Positions 56,128 through 64,000 of a stretch of 64,000 nt of DNA are shown here, piece after piece; position 1 is the first letter of the stretch, and each line of letters opens with the position of its first letter. The stretch covers positions 123,470 through 187,469 of the forward strand of contig JABCZK010000004.1 of the NCBI GenBank assembly GCA_013289695.1, read 5' to 3'. The notes beneath the pieces are model-generated. The model saw nothing but the letters and a program-made list of their open reading frames with translations. It was not told the origin of the DNA and searched no databases. Source of the DNA: Acidobacteriota bacterium. Lineage in GTDB: Bacteria; Acidobacteriota; Terriglobia; Acidiferrales; UBA7541. The position numbers and the translations under genes were made by a program.

Positions 56128-56362
56128 GAATCCTCTCCCACGCTCGACAGAGCGCCACCAAGTGTTTAGCCAACGTCTTCGCTACGCGCGAAAGTTCCGC
56201 TCTCGAGAACCCGTAGTTTTCGCGCGGTCGAACCGGCCCCGCCGTGCAATTCAAGTTAGTTAGGGCCTCGCACCCTCGCCCAATCACGTGCACGTGAGCT
56301 GGCCGATGATCGTTGAGCTAGCCGGCCACCCGCAGGCCACCTAATCTCAAGATCGTTGGCAT
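56114..56362 (-). pseudogene. DUF4160 gene interrupted by an amber codon
   Basis: Read from ATG 56362 the minus strand gives MPTILRLGGLRVAG, then TAG (56320-56318), then LNDHRPAHVHVIGRGCEAL, and near the end ENYGFSRAELSRVAK and ALCRAWERIHDVT, ending with TGA at 56114. The 83 codons match the whole DUF4160 family; the interrupted position is normally a Tyr, so a TAC-to-TAG change is the simplest cause. It overlaps the start of the DUF2442 gene by 14 bases, the usual coupled arrangement. Restart after the stop is possible but would lack the first strands. A sequencing error cannot be excluded. Confidence 0.8.
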
Positions 56363-56514
56363 AACTCATCCTACGACGATCCGAAGCGCTTGGGTTATTA
56401 GTTTGCTTCAAACTTCCATTCTCAAGCGTTTGCCCTCTCCGCTGGAACTTTCGCCTTCCTCTGTGTCTCTGCGCCTCTGTGGCAATCCTTCTTCTGCTGC
56501 AACGCAATTCAAAG

Positions 56515-56543
56515 TTGAATTACCTCGCATTCCCGCATAGTCT
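56515..56543 (+). promoter_or_regulatory. sigma-70-like promoter of kdsA-kdsD
   Basis: TTGAAT (56515-56520), 17-base spacer, TAGTCT (56538-56543), 24 bases before the kdsA ATG. Moderately good match at ideal spacing. The gap 56363-56567 also has CTCTGTG repeat text near 56458-56480. Confidence 0.45.
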
Positions 56544-56567
56544 GTTCCCTCAATCATTCGCCCACAC

Positions 56568-57413
56568 ATGCCACCCACCACCAGCTTCCAGATCGCCAAT
56601 ATCCGCTTCGGCTCGAACGCGCCGCTATTCCTAATCGCTGGCCCCTGCGTGATCGAAACTGAAGCCCACGCCACCCGCATGGCCGAATGCGTCGGCGCCG
56701 TCGCCGCCGAACTCGGAATTCCCTACATCTTCAAAGCCTCTTACGACAAGGCCAATCGCTCCTCCGTCTCCTCTTTCCGCGGCCCACAACTAGCAGAAGG
56801 CCTGCGCATTCTCGCGGCGATAAAAAAACACACCGGCCTGCCGATCCTCACCGACGTGCACGACGTCTCTCAAGTGGGTCCAGCGGCCGAAGTCTGTGAC
56901 ATCCTGCAAATTCCCGCGTTCCTCTGCCGCCAAACCGACCTGCTGGCCGCCGCAGGCCGCACCGGCCGCGTCGTGAACGTAAAAAAAGGCCAGTTCCTCT
57001 CCCCCTGGGAAATGTCCAACGCCGCAGAAAAAATCGCGAGTACCGGCAACGAAAAAATCATCCTCACCGAACGCGGCACCTCCTTCGGCTATCAGAATCT
57101 CGTCGTGGACATGCGCTCCTTCCCCGTCATGCGCAAATTCGGCTACCCGGTTGTCTTCGACGTCACCCATTCCGTGCAGCTTCCCGGCGGAGCAGGGAAG
57201 TCCAGCGGCGGCCAACCTGAATTCATCGAGCCGCTCGCGCGCGCCGGAGCGGCGGCAGGCATAGATGGATTGTTCCTGGAAGTGCACGACAATCCCGCGC
57301 AAGCCCTTTCCGACGGCGCGAACGCACTCCCGTTAGAAAAACTCCGCCCGCTGCTGCAGAAAATCCAAAAACTCGCGGCCCTCACGCGCGAATGGGACGC
57401 CCAAGCCCAATGA
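56568..57413 (+). CDS. kdsA: KDO-8-phosphate synthase
   Basis: Condenses arabinose 5-phosphate with phosphoenolpyruvate. 281 residues. Signature blocks: [80 protein letters not shown] Cys in FLCRQTD and the metal-site His and Asp are intact. It overlaps kdsD by 4 bases. Confidence 0.97.
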   Translation: MPPTTSFQIANIRFGSNAPLFLIAGPCVIETEAHATRMAECVGAVAAELGIPYIFKASYDKANRSSVSSFRGPQLAEGLRILAAIKKHTGLPILTDVHDVSQVGPAAEVCDILQIPAFLCRQTDLLAAAGRTGRVVNVKKGQFLSPWEMSNAAEKIASTGNEKIILTERGTSFGYQNLVVDMRSFPVMRKFGYPVVFDVTHSVQLPGGAGKSSGGQPEFIEPLARAGAAAGIDGLFLEVHDNPAQALSDGANALPLEKLRPLLQKIQKLAALTREWDAQAQ

Positions 57414-58369
57414 GCCTTGAAACCGCCAAGCGCGTCCTCCGTGTAGAATCCGAAGCGATAGCCAGCCTGATCGATCGCCTCGACGCTCGCTTCGAAAAAG
57501 CAGTCGAACTATTGCACGCCTGCAAAGGCCGCGTCGTAGTCACGGGACTTGGCAAGTCCGGCCTCGTAGGGCGCAAACTCGCCGCCACTTTCGCGAGCAC
57601 CGGTACGCCCGCGCTTTTCCTGCACACCGGCGAAGCACTGCACGGCGATCTAGGCATGCTCACCGCAGGAGACGTAATGCTGGCAATCTCCTCCAGCGGC
57701 GAAACCGCAGAATTGATCGAACTGCTCGAGACCGTCAAACGTCTCGGCGTTCCGCTCCTGGCGCTCACCGCAAATCCGAAATCCACTCTCGCGCAAGCGA
57801 GCAACATCGTTCTCGATATCGCTGTGAAAGAAGAAGCCTGCTCGCTGAATCTCGCGCCCACCGCTTCCACCGCCGCAGCCATGGCCATGGGCGACGCGCT
57901 CGCCATCGCGCTTCTGGAACGCCGCGGCTTCAAGGAAGAGGATTTTGCCGCGCTGCATCCCGGCGGGCGCCTCGGCAACAAACTCCGCCGCGTAGAATCC
58001 CTGATGCATGTCGGCGAAAACGCACCGCGCGTGCTGCCCACCACAAAAATGCCAGACGTGATTTACGAAATGAGCCGCAAAGGCCTGGGCCTCGCCGCCG
58101 TCACCGAATCAGACGGCAAACTGCTCGGCATCATCACCGACGGCGACCTCCGCCGGGTAATGCAAAAGCGCCGGGAAAACGTCCTGGCACTCAGCGCCGC
58201 CGATTGCATGACCAAAAATCCCATCACGCTATCGCGCCACGAACTAGCCGCCAGCGCCCTGCGCATGATGGAAGAAAAAAAGATCACAAGCCTCCTGATC
58301 ACGGACCCCGCCGGCAAACTAGAAGGCGTCCTGCATATCCATGATCTGTGGACCCTGCAACTGCTCTGA
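57410..58369 (+). CDS. kdsD: arabinose-5-phosphate isomerase
   Basis: Converts ribulose 5-phosphate to arabinose 5-phosphate for KdsA. 319 residues from ATG 57410, coupled to kdsA. N-terminal SIS domain ([44 protein letters not shown]), then two CBS domains (about residues 205-319: [40 protein letters not shown]). Typical KpsF/KdsD architecture. Confidence 0.95.
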   Translation: MSLETAKRVLRVESEAIASLIDRLDARFEKAVELLHACKGRVVVTGLGKSGLVGRKLAATFASTGTPALFLHTGEALHGDLGMLTAGDVMLAISSSGETAELIELLETVKRLGVPLLALTANPKSTLAQASNIVLDIAVKEEACSLNLAPTASTAAAMAMGDALAIALLERRGFKEEDFAALHPGGRLGNKLRRVESLMHVGENAPRVLPTTKMPDVIYEMSRKGLGLAAVTESDGKLLGIITDGDLRRVMQKRRENVLALSAADCMTKNPITLSRHELAASALRMMEEKKITSLLITDPAGKLEGVLHIHDLWTLQLL

Positions 58370-58434
58370 AGTTTCAGCGTGGCCATTGAAGTTGTTTTTG
58401 AATTTGTATCTTCGGCAATAAGAAGGAATCACGA

Positions 58435-58995
58435 ATGCCTATCAAAGAACTAAAATTCCCAGCCAAAGTCCTCCGTCGCGCGAAACCCATCCGCGTCCTT
58501 CTAATGGACGTGGACGGCACCATGACCCCCGGCTACGTCTGCCTGCAAACTTTCCCGGACAACAGCGTCGCGGAAATGAAAATGTTCCACGCTCATGACG
58601 GCGCCGGCATCAAACTCGCCAGTATCATGGGCATCCGCACCGGGCTCATCACCGGACGCGATTCTCCCGCCAACGCCCGCCGCGCCCGCGAAGCCTCCAT
58701 GGAATTTGTAATTCAAGGCCAACCGAAAAAACTAGAAGCCTACAAAGCCATCCTGATCCGCGCCGACGTCACCGACGAAGAAGTAGCCTACATCGGCGAC
58801 GACCTCCCCGACCTTCCAATCCTCCAGCGTGTAGGCCTAGCCGTCGCAGTCGCCAACGCAGTCTACGAAGTAAAACGCGCCGCCCACTACATCACCACAG
58901 TCCGCGGCGGCGAAGGCGCCGTCCGCGAACTCGTCGAACTAATCCTAAAAGCCCAAGGCCGGTGGAAAAAAGCCATTCCGCAGGCGATCGCGTAG
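58435..58995 (+). CDS. kdsC: KDO-8-phosphate phosphatase
   Basis: Removes phosphate from KDO 8-phosphate. 186 residues. HAD motif I is VLLMDVDGTMTPG; motif II is GLITGRDS; motif III/IV is EEVAYIGDDLPDLPIL. The N-terminal part (KFPAKVLRRAKPIR) is short and no cap domain is present, as in tetrameric KdsC. 65 bases after kdsD. Confidence 0.94.
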   Translation: MPIKELKFPAKVLRRAKPIRVLLMDVDGTMTPGYVCLQTFPDNSVAEMKMFHAHDGAGIKLASIMGIRTGLITGRDSPANARRAREASMEFVIQGQPKKLEAYKAILIRADVTDEEVAYIGDDLPDLPILQRVGLAVAVANAVYEVKRAAHYITTVRGGEGAVRELVELILKAQGRWKKAIPQAIA

Positions 58996-58997
58996 CT

Positions 58998-59356
58998 ATG
59001 CAATTTGAGGCGCGCGAACTTAAGTCGTACGCCGAGCCGGTGCTCGCCGCTGACCTTCGCGTCGGCGAGGTTTACTTTACCGTTCATATGCCGACGACAA
59101 GCTATGCGTTCCAATTGTTAGCCCGCTCACTTTCCTCGGTAAGAATCTCACCGAAGGCGACACGGACCTTTTGTACTTCCAGGATTTTGAGTCCTATGCG
59201 ATGAGCATCTGTTATGAGTCGGCCACGGAAGAGGGGTCAGTCGCTTTCCCCGTATTCGGTGCGAACGAAATCAATCATATTTTCGAGTAGGAACGTGCGT
59301 TAGACCAGCTCATGGAGTATTCATTGAGACGGCAGGCGTTTCGTAAGAGTCCCTGA
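58998..59356 (+). pseudogene. small unknown gene with a frameshift and an amber codon
   Basis: From ATG 58998 the frame reads MQFEARELKSYAEPVLAADL, RVGEVYFTVH, and then the family-like sequence continues in another frame from 59090: ADDKLCVPIVSPLTFLGKN, TEGDTDLLYFQDFESYAMS, ICYESATEEGSVAFPVFG, ANEINHIFE. One missing T at about 59087 restores it (VHYADDK). A TAG at 59288-59290 follows, yet the same frame goes on sensibly (ERALDQLMEYSLRRQAFRKS) to TGA at 59356, so a Tyr codon probably became TAG. Two independent lesions argue for a real pseudogene. Intact length would be about 119 residues; I do not know its function. Confidence 0.7.
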
Positions 59357-59385
59357 CCTGAGCGGGCGCAATTCAGTCGGCAGCG

Positions 59386-60450
59386 CTACTCCTTCTGCCT
59401 CTCCTTCCGCATCTGCTCGAAAATCTGTTCCGCCCACTGCGGTGGCTCCGGCCCCTTGCTCAAATCCAGCTTCTGTCCCAACGCCAATTTCCACCGGTCC
59501 ATCCACAAAATCCCCGTCCCCACATATAGATCCAGCGTCGCGTAAGCCGGATCTGCCATCGCCGCATCCAGCGACACAAACTTGTATCCACGTTTCTCCA
59601 ATTTCTCCAGCAGGGCATCCAAACACTCGGTATTCAAGGCATTATCATGAATCAACAAGATCTGCGGAATCTGCCGCCCAAACATTTCCGCGGACTCCTT
59701 CTCGGCATAATCGAAAACCGTATCCACATACTCCAGGTAGTCCTGCTTCGCCCGCGCCGCCATCTTCTTGTCCTTCTTCTCCAGCGCATGCCCCAAAGCG
59801 TCATTGAACACGTAATCCGCGTCCTCGATCGTCACCGGCGCGATCGTGTATCCGCGGTCCTTTAGAAATGCGTCGAACGCGGTCTTCGCGTCCATCGTCA
59901 TCCCCGTATTCAAATAGGGATGGCGAAAATATTTCTCGCTCTGTCCGGCCGCCTTCAACAGCGCGCTCGTCACCACCTCGCCGCGAACCAGGTCATCCTC
60001 ATATTTCTGCAGCGCAGTATTACTAAAATCGTCATGCGCGTAGTTGTGGTTCCCCAGCAGCAGCCCCGACACGAGCCACATCTGCAAAAGTTCCGCCCGC
60101 GCATCTCGCTCTCCCGCCACCTGCAATTTCCGCTCGTTCACGAAACCAATCGCCCAAGCGTGATGCGCCTTCAGCGCCGCGGGTATCCCGCGATTAATCT
60201 TCTGCAATTCCTTCAATTCGCCGTATGCAAAATCGTCGCCCGGAAGCGCCCCAGGCAAATCGTCCACCGTGATCGCGATGCTACGTTGCGCACCAGCTTG
60301 CGCAGCGTTTTGCGCACCGCCTTCGCGAGCCTCCGCCCCCGTTCGCCCAGCATGCGCGCCCCACGCAACCGCCGCGCAAATCAGCGCGCCAACGCAAAAC
60401 ACCCGCAATCCGGCCGCCCCAGTCATCCAGAGTTCCTCGCTTCGCATCAA
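59386..60450 (-). CDS. exported polysaccharide deacetylase-like protein
   Basis: 354 residues, signal peptide (VFCVGALICAAVAWGAHA). NodB-type motifs: IAITVDDLPGALP (metal Asp pair), GNHNYAHDDF (metal His), FRHPYLNTG, and a late ILLIHDNALN with catalytic His. Such proteins remove acetyl groups from peptidoglycan or surface glycans; the substrate is not predictable. A start at a later ATG (MTGAAG, residue 9) is possible. Confidence 0.85.
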   Translation of the reverse strand: MMRSEELWMTGAAGLRVFCVGALICAAVAWGAHAGRTGAEAREGGAQNAAQAGAQRSIAITVDDLPGALPGDDFAYGELKELQKINRGIPAALKAHHAWAIGFVNERKLQVAGERDARAELLQMWLVSGLLLGNHNYAHDDFSNTALQKYEDDLVRGEVVTSALLKAAGQSEKYFRHPYLNTGMTMDAKTAFDAFLKDRGYTIAPVTIEDADYVFNDALGHALEKKDKKMAARAKQDYLEYVDTVFDYAEKESAEMFGRQIPQILLIHDNALNTECLDALLEKLEKRGYKFVSLDAAMADPAYATLDLYVGTGILWMDRWKLALGQKLDLSKGPEPPQWAEQIFEQMRKERQKE

Positions 60451-60483
60451 AATGAAAAAATCACTACCAGCAACCCGCAGCTC

Positions 60484-61188
60484 TCACTTCGTCCGAACCG
60501 CACGCAAAAGCGCTTCTGCGCGCAAAGCTCCTACCGGCGTCTCGTCATGCTTGAAATAAACAAACACATCACCGCTCAGCGTCAGCCTGCGCACCCTCTC
60601 CGCCACAGCCTTCCGCGAATATCTTTCTTTTCGCAATCTCAAATAGTGAAAATCCGCAGTCACCACTTCCGGCGTCGCGAGCTTCTCGTCCTCTGCCACA
60701 CAAAGCACCGCCCCACCCTTGCGCAGCGTCGCGTAAACGTCCTCGCTGAACCACGACTCATGCCGGAACTCAAACGCCGCGCGCATCCACGGCGGCAAAC
60801 GTGCCAAAAAATCGCGCAACCTCACGACATCGCATTTGAAATTCCCCGGCAACTGAAACAGCACCGGCCCAAGCTTGCCGGACTGCCGCAACGGTTCCAG
60901 AGAAGCTAAGAACTCCTCCGTGACCGCAGCCGCATCGCGCAATCGCTTGCTATGCGTGATCCGGCGGTGCGCCTTCACCGCAAACCGAAAATTTGCAGGC
61001 ACCGCCTCCGCCCAGCGCCGCAGCAGTTCATCGCTTACCCTGCGACCAAACGTATAATTCACTTCCACCGAATTCATCCGTCCCGCATAGTGATTCAGAA
61101 ATCGCGCCGCGCCCATCTTCGCCGGATAAAAGGTCGGCCGCCAGCTCCCGTAAGCCCACCCCGACGTCCCCGCATAGATCTCACTCAT
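60484..61188 (-). CDS. DUF72 protein
   Basis: 234 residues from ATG 61188 (a GTG at 61194 is also in frame). TIM-barrel DUF72 pattern: IYAGTSGWAYGSWRPTFYP, NSVEVNYTFGR, FRFAVKAHRRITH, GPVLFQLPGNFK, AFEFRHESWF and DVFVYFKHDE. Widespread and conserved but without a defined reaction. 33 bases upstream of the deacetylase gene on the same strand. Confidence 0.9.
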   Translation of the reverse strand: MSEIYAGTSGWAYGSWRPTFYPAKMGAARFLNHYAGRMNSVEVNYTFGRRVSDELLRRWAEAVPANFRFAVKAHRRITHSKRLRDAAAVTEEFLASLEPLRQSGKLGPVLFQLPGNFKCDVVRLRDFLARLPPWMRAAFEFRHESWFSEDVYATLRKGGAVLCVAEDEKLATPEVVTADFHYLRLRKERYSRKAVAERVRRLTLSGDVFVYFKHDETPVGALRAEALLRAVRTK

Positions 61189-61339
61189 ACGCACGACATT
61201 CTAATCGTTCATCGTAAACTTTCGCGCACAATCTGCTCGCATACATCAATCACTGCATTCTCGCCGTAGCTTGCAAGGTGCTAGAATCTCAATCTGCAGG
61301 TAGGCAGCCGCCGTAAGCGAAGCAGCACCCCGAGGCCCC

Positions 61340-61816
61340 ATGGCTCCGCCACTCGAACTGGAAGTCAACGGCACGAAATATCCGGTCCGCTCCGATCCGG
61401 ATATCCGCCTCCTCACCGTTCTGCGCGACGAGCTCGGCCTCACTGGGACAAAATACGGTTGCGGAGAAGGGCAGTGCGGCGCGTGCACAGTCCTGATCGG
61501 CGGTTCGCCCCGGCGTTCCTGCCAAGTTTTGCTCGGCGAAGTAGTGCAGCCGGTCACGACCATCGAAGGCCTCGAAAAAGACGGCCATCTCCATCCCGTC
61601 CAACAAGCCTTCCTGGATCTCGATGCCTTCCAATGCGCGTACTGCACTTCGGGGATGATCATCAGTAGCGTCGCGCTGCTCACGCAGAAGCCGAACCCAT
61701 CGCCGACTGAAATCGTTCAATTCATGCAAGGCAACATTTGCCGCTGCGGAACCTACCCGCGCATCGTGGACGCCATCCAGCAAGCGGCAAAATCCATGGA
61801 GCAACATCCGCGATGA
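61340..61816 (+). CDS. molybdenum hydroxylase 2Fe-2S subunit (IorA/CoxS type)
   Basis: 158 residues. The plant-type 2Fe-2S motif is YGCGEGQCGACTVL with a further Cys in RRSCQ. The second cluster is FQCAYCTSGM with ICRCGTYPRI. Small electron-transfer subunit of xanthine dehydrogenase/isoquinoline 1-oxidoreductase family enzymes. It overlaps the large subunit gene by 4 bases. Confidence 0.93.
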   Translation: MAPPLELEVNGTKYPVRSDPDIRLLTVLRDELGLTGTKYGCGEGQCGACTVLIGGSPRRSCQVLLGEVVQPVTTIEGLEKDGHLHPVQQAFLDLDAFQCAYCTSGMIISSVALLTQKPNPSPTEIVQFMQGNICRCGTYPRIVDAIQQAAKSMEQHPR

Positions 61817-63972
61817 GCACCCTCGTGAACAAATTTACGCACGAAATCGCGCACGAACACGAACCCGAGCGCTACGAATTCCGCGAGGCCCCCATTCATC
61901 ACTTCGCACTTGACCGCCGCGATTTCTTCAAGTTTTTCGGCGCTGGCATCATGGTGTTTGCGGCAGTCAAAAATTCCCTCGCCCTGCAGGAATCCGGTGG
62001 CAACCGGCAAAATCATCCCGAAGAGCTGCCGAAGGAAATTACTGCGTGGCTGCACATCGGCGAAGACGGCAACGTCACCGCCTTCGCCGGAAAAGTCGAG
62101 ATCGGCCAGAACATCCGCACCTCGCTCGCGCAAAGTGTCGCGGATGAATTGCGCGTCCCATTCGAAAGCGTGCGCATGGTGATGGGCGACACGCAACTGA
62201 CGCCGTTCGACATGGGCACCTTCGGCAGCCGCTCCACTCCGACCATGGCGCCGCAACTCCGTCGCGTAGCCGCTGCCGCGCGCGATCTTCTGCTGCAATC
62301 CGCGGCGAAGGAATGGAACACCGCGCCCGAAAAACTCCTGGCAGCAAACGCGAAAATCACGGACGCAGCTTCGGGCCGCTCCACGACCTACGCAGACGTC
62401 GCACGCGGCAAAACGCTAGCACAAAGAATCCCCGATGAAGATCCAGTCACGCCGGCATCCGCATGGACGATCGCGGGCAAATCGCTGCCGAAAGTGGACG
62501 GCCGCGCATTCGTCACCGGCCGCCACCATTACACCTCCGATCTGCGTCCCGCTGGCCTCATGTATGGAAAGATCCTGCGCGCGCCCTCCTTCGGCGCGAC
62601 CATGACTTCCTGCGATGTAACCGCCGCGCAGAAATTGCCCGGCGCGGTGCTAGTCCACGATGGCGATTTCGTCGGCGCCGCTGCCCCCAGCGAGACCGAA
62701 GCCGACGAAGCCATCGCCGCAATTCACACCGAATGGAAAGAAACTCCGCAGCCTTCCAGCAGCGAACTGTTTCCGTACCTCAAACAAAACGTAGACACCA
62801 CCGACCGCGGCTCGCTCACGCAATCCGGCTCGATCGCAGATGGTCTCGCTCGCGCAGCGCGTCGTCTCGAAGCGTCCTACACCGTCGCCTATATCGCCCA
62901 CGCGCCGCTCGAACCGCGCGCCGCCGTCGCCGAGTGGAAGGACGGCAAGCTCACCGTGTGGACCGGAACGCAGCGCCCCTTTGCCACGCGCGACGCTCTC
63001 GCTGAAGCCTTGCACCTCGCCAAAGCAAACGTCCGCGTCATCGTGCCGGACACCGGCTCGGCCTACGGCGGAAAACACACGCCCGACGCCGCGCTCGAAG
63101 CCGCACGGCTCGCGCGCGGCGCGGGCAAGCCCGTGAAAATTGTCTGGACGCGCGAAGAGGAATTCACCTGGGCGTATTTCCGTCCAGCCGGTGTTATCGA
63201 AATCAAGAGCGGCGTCGCGGCCGACGGCACACTGACTGCGTGGGAATTCCACAATTACAATTCCGGCGCCTCGGGCATCGGCACTCCTTACACCGTTCCT
63301 AACCAGCACATCGAATTTCACCCGGTCCGCTCGCCCCTGCGCCAGGGTTCGTATCGCGGTCTCGCTGCCACCGCCAACCATTTCGCACGCGAATCGCACA
63401 TGGACGATCTCGCCCACGCCGCGGCCATGGACCCGCTCGATTTTCGCCTGAAGAATATTTCCGATCCCCGGCTGCGCGATGTCTTTCAAGCCGCCACCAA
63501 ATCATTTGGCTGGCCAGCCAAAAAAACTAAGCCCGGCCAGGGCTTCGGCATGGGGGGCGGAATCGAAAAAGGCGGATACGTTGCAACCTGCGCGGAAATT
63601 TCCAGCGACGACGCGCGCGGCGGGGTGCGCGTAGTGCGCGTGGTCACCGCATTCGAGTGCGGCGCGATCGTGAATCCCGACGGCCTGCGCAATCAAATCA
63701 TGGGTGCGAACATCATGGGCCTGGGCGGCGCGCTCTTCGAAGCGATGGCCTTCGACGGCGGCCGCATCACCAACGCGCGCTTCTCGCGCTATCGCGTCCC
63801 GCGCTTTCGCGACGTCCCCGATATGGAAATTGTGCTGCTCGATCGCAAAGACATTCCCTCAGCCGGCGCAGGCGAGACCCCTCTGGTGGGCCTTGCCCCC
63901 GCCATCGGGAACGCCATCTTCGACGCAACCGGCGTCCGCCGTACGACCCTGCCGCTCGACCCTCGCGCCTAG
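61813..63972 (+). CDS. molybdenum hydroxylase large subunit (IorB type)
   Basis: 719 residues from ATG 61813, coupled to the small subunit. Near residue 33 DRRDFFKFFGAGIMVFAA resembles a twin-arginine signal with poorer h-region, so periplasmic export is likely. Aldehyde oxidase/xanthine dehydrogenase domains: GQNIRTSLAQSVADELRVPF, GTFGSRSTPTM, RAFVTGRHHYTSDLRPAGLM, AHAPLEPRAAVAEW, AYGGKHTPDAALEAARLA, VRSPLRQGSYRGLAA, VTAFECGAIVNPDGLRNQ, GAGETPLVGLAPAIGNAIFD. IorB-type enzymes bind the molybdopterin cofactor with a single subunit and often have a cytochrome subunit next; the window ends first. Substrate unknown. Confidence 0.92.
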   Translation: MSTLVNKFTHEIAHEHEPERYEFREAPIHHFALDRRDFFKFFGAGIMVFAAVKNSLALQESGGNRQNHPEELPKEITAWLHIGEDGNVTAFAGKVEIGQNIRTSLAQSVADELRVPFESVRMVMGDTQLTPFDMGTFGSRSTPTMAPQLRRVAAAARDLLLQSAAKEWNTAPEKLLAANAKITDAASGRSTTYADVARGKTLAQRIPDEDPVTPASAWTIAGKSLPKVDGRAFVTGRHHYTSDLRPAGLMYGKILRAPSFGATMTSCDVTAAQKLPGAVLVHDGDFVGAAAPSETEADEAIAAIHTEWKETPQPSSSELFPYLKQNVDTTDRGSLTQSGSIADGLARAARRLEASYTVAYIAHAPLEPRAAVAEWKDGKLTVWTGTQRPFATRDALAEALHLAKANVRVIVPDTGSAYGGKHTPDAALEAARLARGAGKPVKIVWTREEEFTWAYFRPAGVIEIKSGVAADGTLTAWEFHNYNSGASGIGTPYTVPNQHIEFHPVRSPLRQGSYRGLAATANHFARESHMDDLAHAAAMDPLDFRLKNISDPRLRDVFQAATKSFGWPAKKTKPGQGFGMGGGIEKGGYVATCAEISSDDARGGVRVVRVVTAFECGAIVNPDGLRNQIMGANIMGLGGALFEAMAFDGGRITNARFSRYRVPRFRDVPDMEIVLLDRKDIPSAGAGETPLVGLAPAIGNAIFDATGVRRTTLPLDPRA

Positions 63973-63978
63973 CCCGGG

Positions 63979-64000
63979 TTTTTTTTTTTTTTCCCCCCCC
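63979..64000. other. homopolymer end, probable assembly artefact
   Basis: 14 T followed by 8 C, directly after the stop codon of the large subunit and a GGG. Nothing similar occurs elsewhere in the window. It probably marks the end of a contig. Confidence 0.65.

Noticed and set aside
56318..56320. TAG read as Tyr (amber recoding), since both broken genes have TAG where Tyr is expected
   Set aside because: TAG is a normal stop elsewhere here, for example after the PqqD, radical SAM, precursor and pyrG genes, and Tyr codons are one change away from TAG. Two coincidental mutations are simpler.

Overview
The window looks like a chromosomal piece of a GC-rich diderm bacterium, most likely an Acidobacteriota (Terriglobia-like) member. 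Support comes from two tandem VWA proteins of the 'VWFA-related Acidobacterial' type, KDO synthesis genes (hence LPS), several GTG and TTG starts, and many short dispersed hairpin repeats between genes. The last 22 bases are a pure T-run followed by a C-run right after a stop codon. That looks like an assembly edge, so this is probably the end of a contig, perhaps from a metagenome. I see no rRNA, tRNA, CRISPR array, transposase or phage gene.

Layout. 0-5 kb: gltB alone. 5-10.8 kb: a tight co-directional cluster that is the most interesting part of the window. It encodes an HPr-kinase-like P-loop protein, a PqqD-type peptide chaperone, a radical SAM/SPASM enzyme, an unlisted 56-57-residue Cys-containing peptide, a large secreted DNRLRE/beta-propeller protein, a lipoprotein and an S24/S26-type peptidase. 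I read it as a probably undescribed RiPP system. 11.5-14.2 kb: a LysR regulator divergent from isocitrate lyase (aceA), with a palindrome-rich control region between them. 14.5-15.8 kb: a DinB-like gene and a decayed PAS/MotB chimera. 15.9-20.6 kb: PurD-like ATP-grasp protein, hpt-deoC, and a GAF-GAF-SpoIIE phosphatase. 21-25.4 kb (minus): S33 hydrolase, nadK, tlyA, ispA, xseB. 26-33.8 kb: S45 acylase, DUF1572, CNNM/CBS protein, two DppB/DppC permeases, SAM hydroxide adenosyltransferase. 34-37.7 kb: iscS-mnmA (tRNA thiolation), then DUF948 and YtxH. 38-49 kb: a protease fragment, uvrC, TPR proteins, and a uvrA-TPR-DUF-DUF-metallopeptidase operon. 49-52.7 kb: deoB and two VWA proteins. 52.9-59 kb: KDO and CTP genes (kdsB, pyrG, kdsA, kdsD, kdsC) with two small broken genes among them. 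59.4-64 kb: polysaccharide deacetylase, DUF72, and the two subunits of a molybdenum hydroxylase.

Working together. PyrG makes the CTP that KdsB uses to activate the KDO made by KdsD, KdsA and KdsC. IscS is the expected sulfur donor for MnmA. Hpt, DeoC and DeoB serve nucleoside salvage. UvrA and UvrC serve excision repair. Several small accessory genes are decaying: PAS/MotB at 15 kb, a protease fragment at 38 kb, DUF4160 at 56 kb and a small gene at 59 kb.
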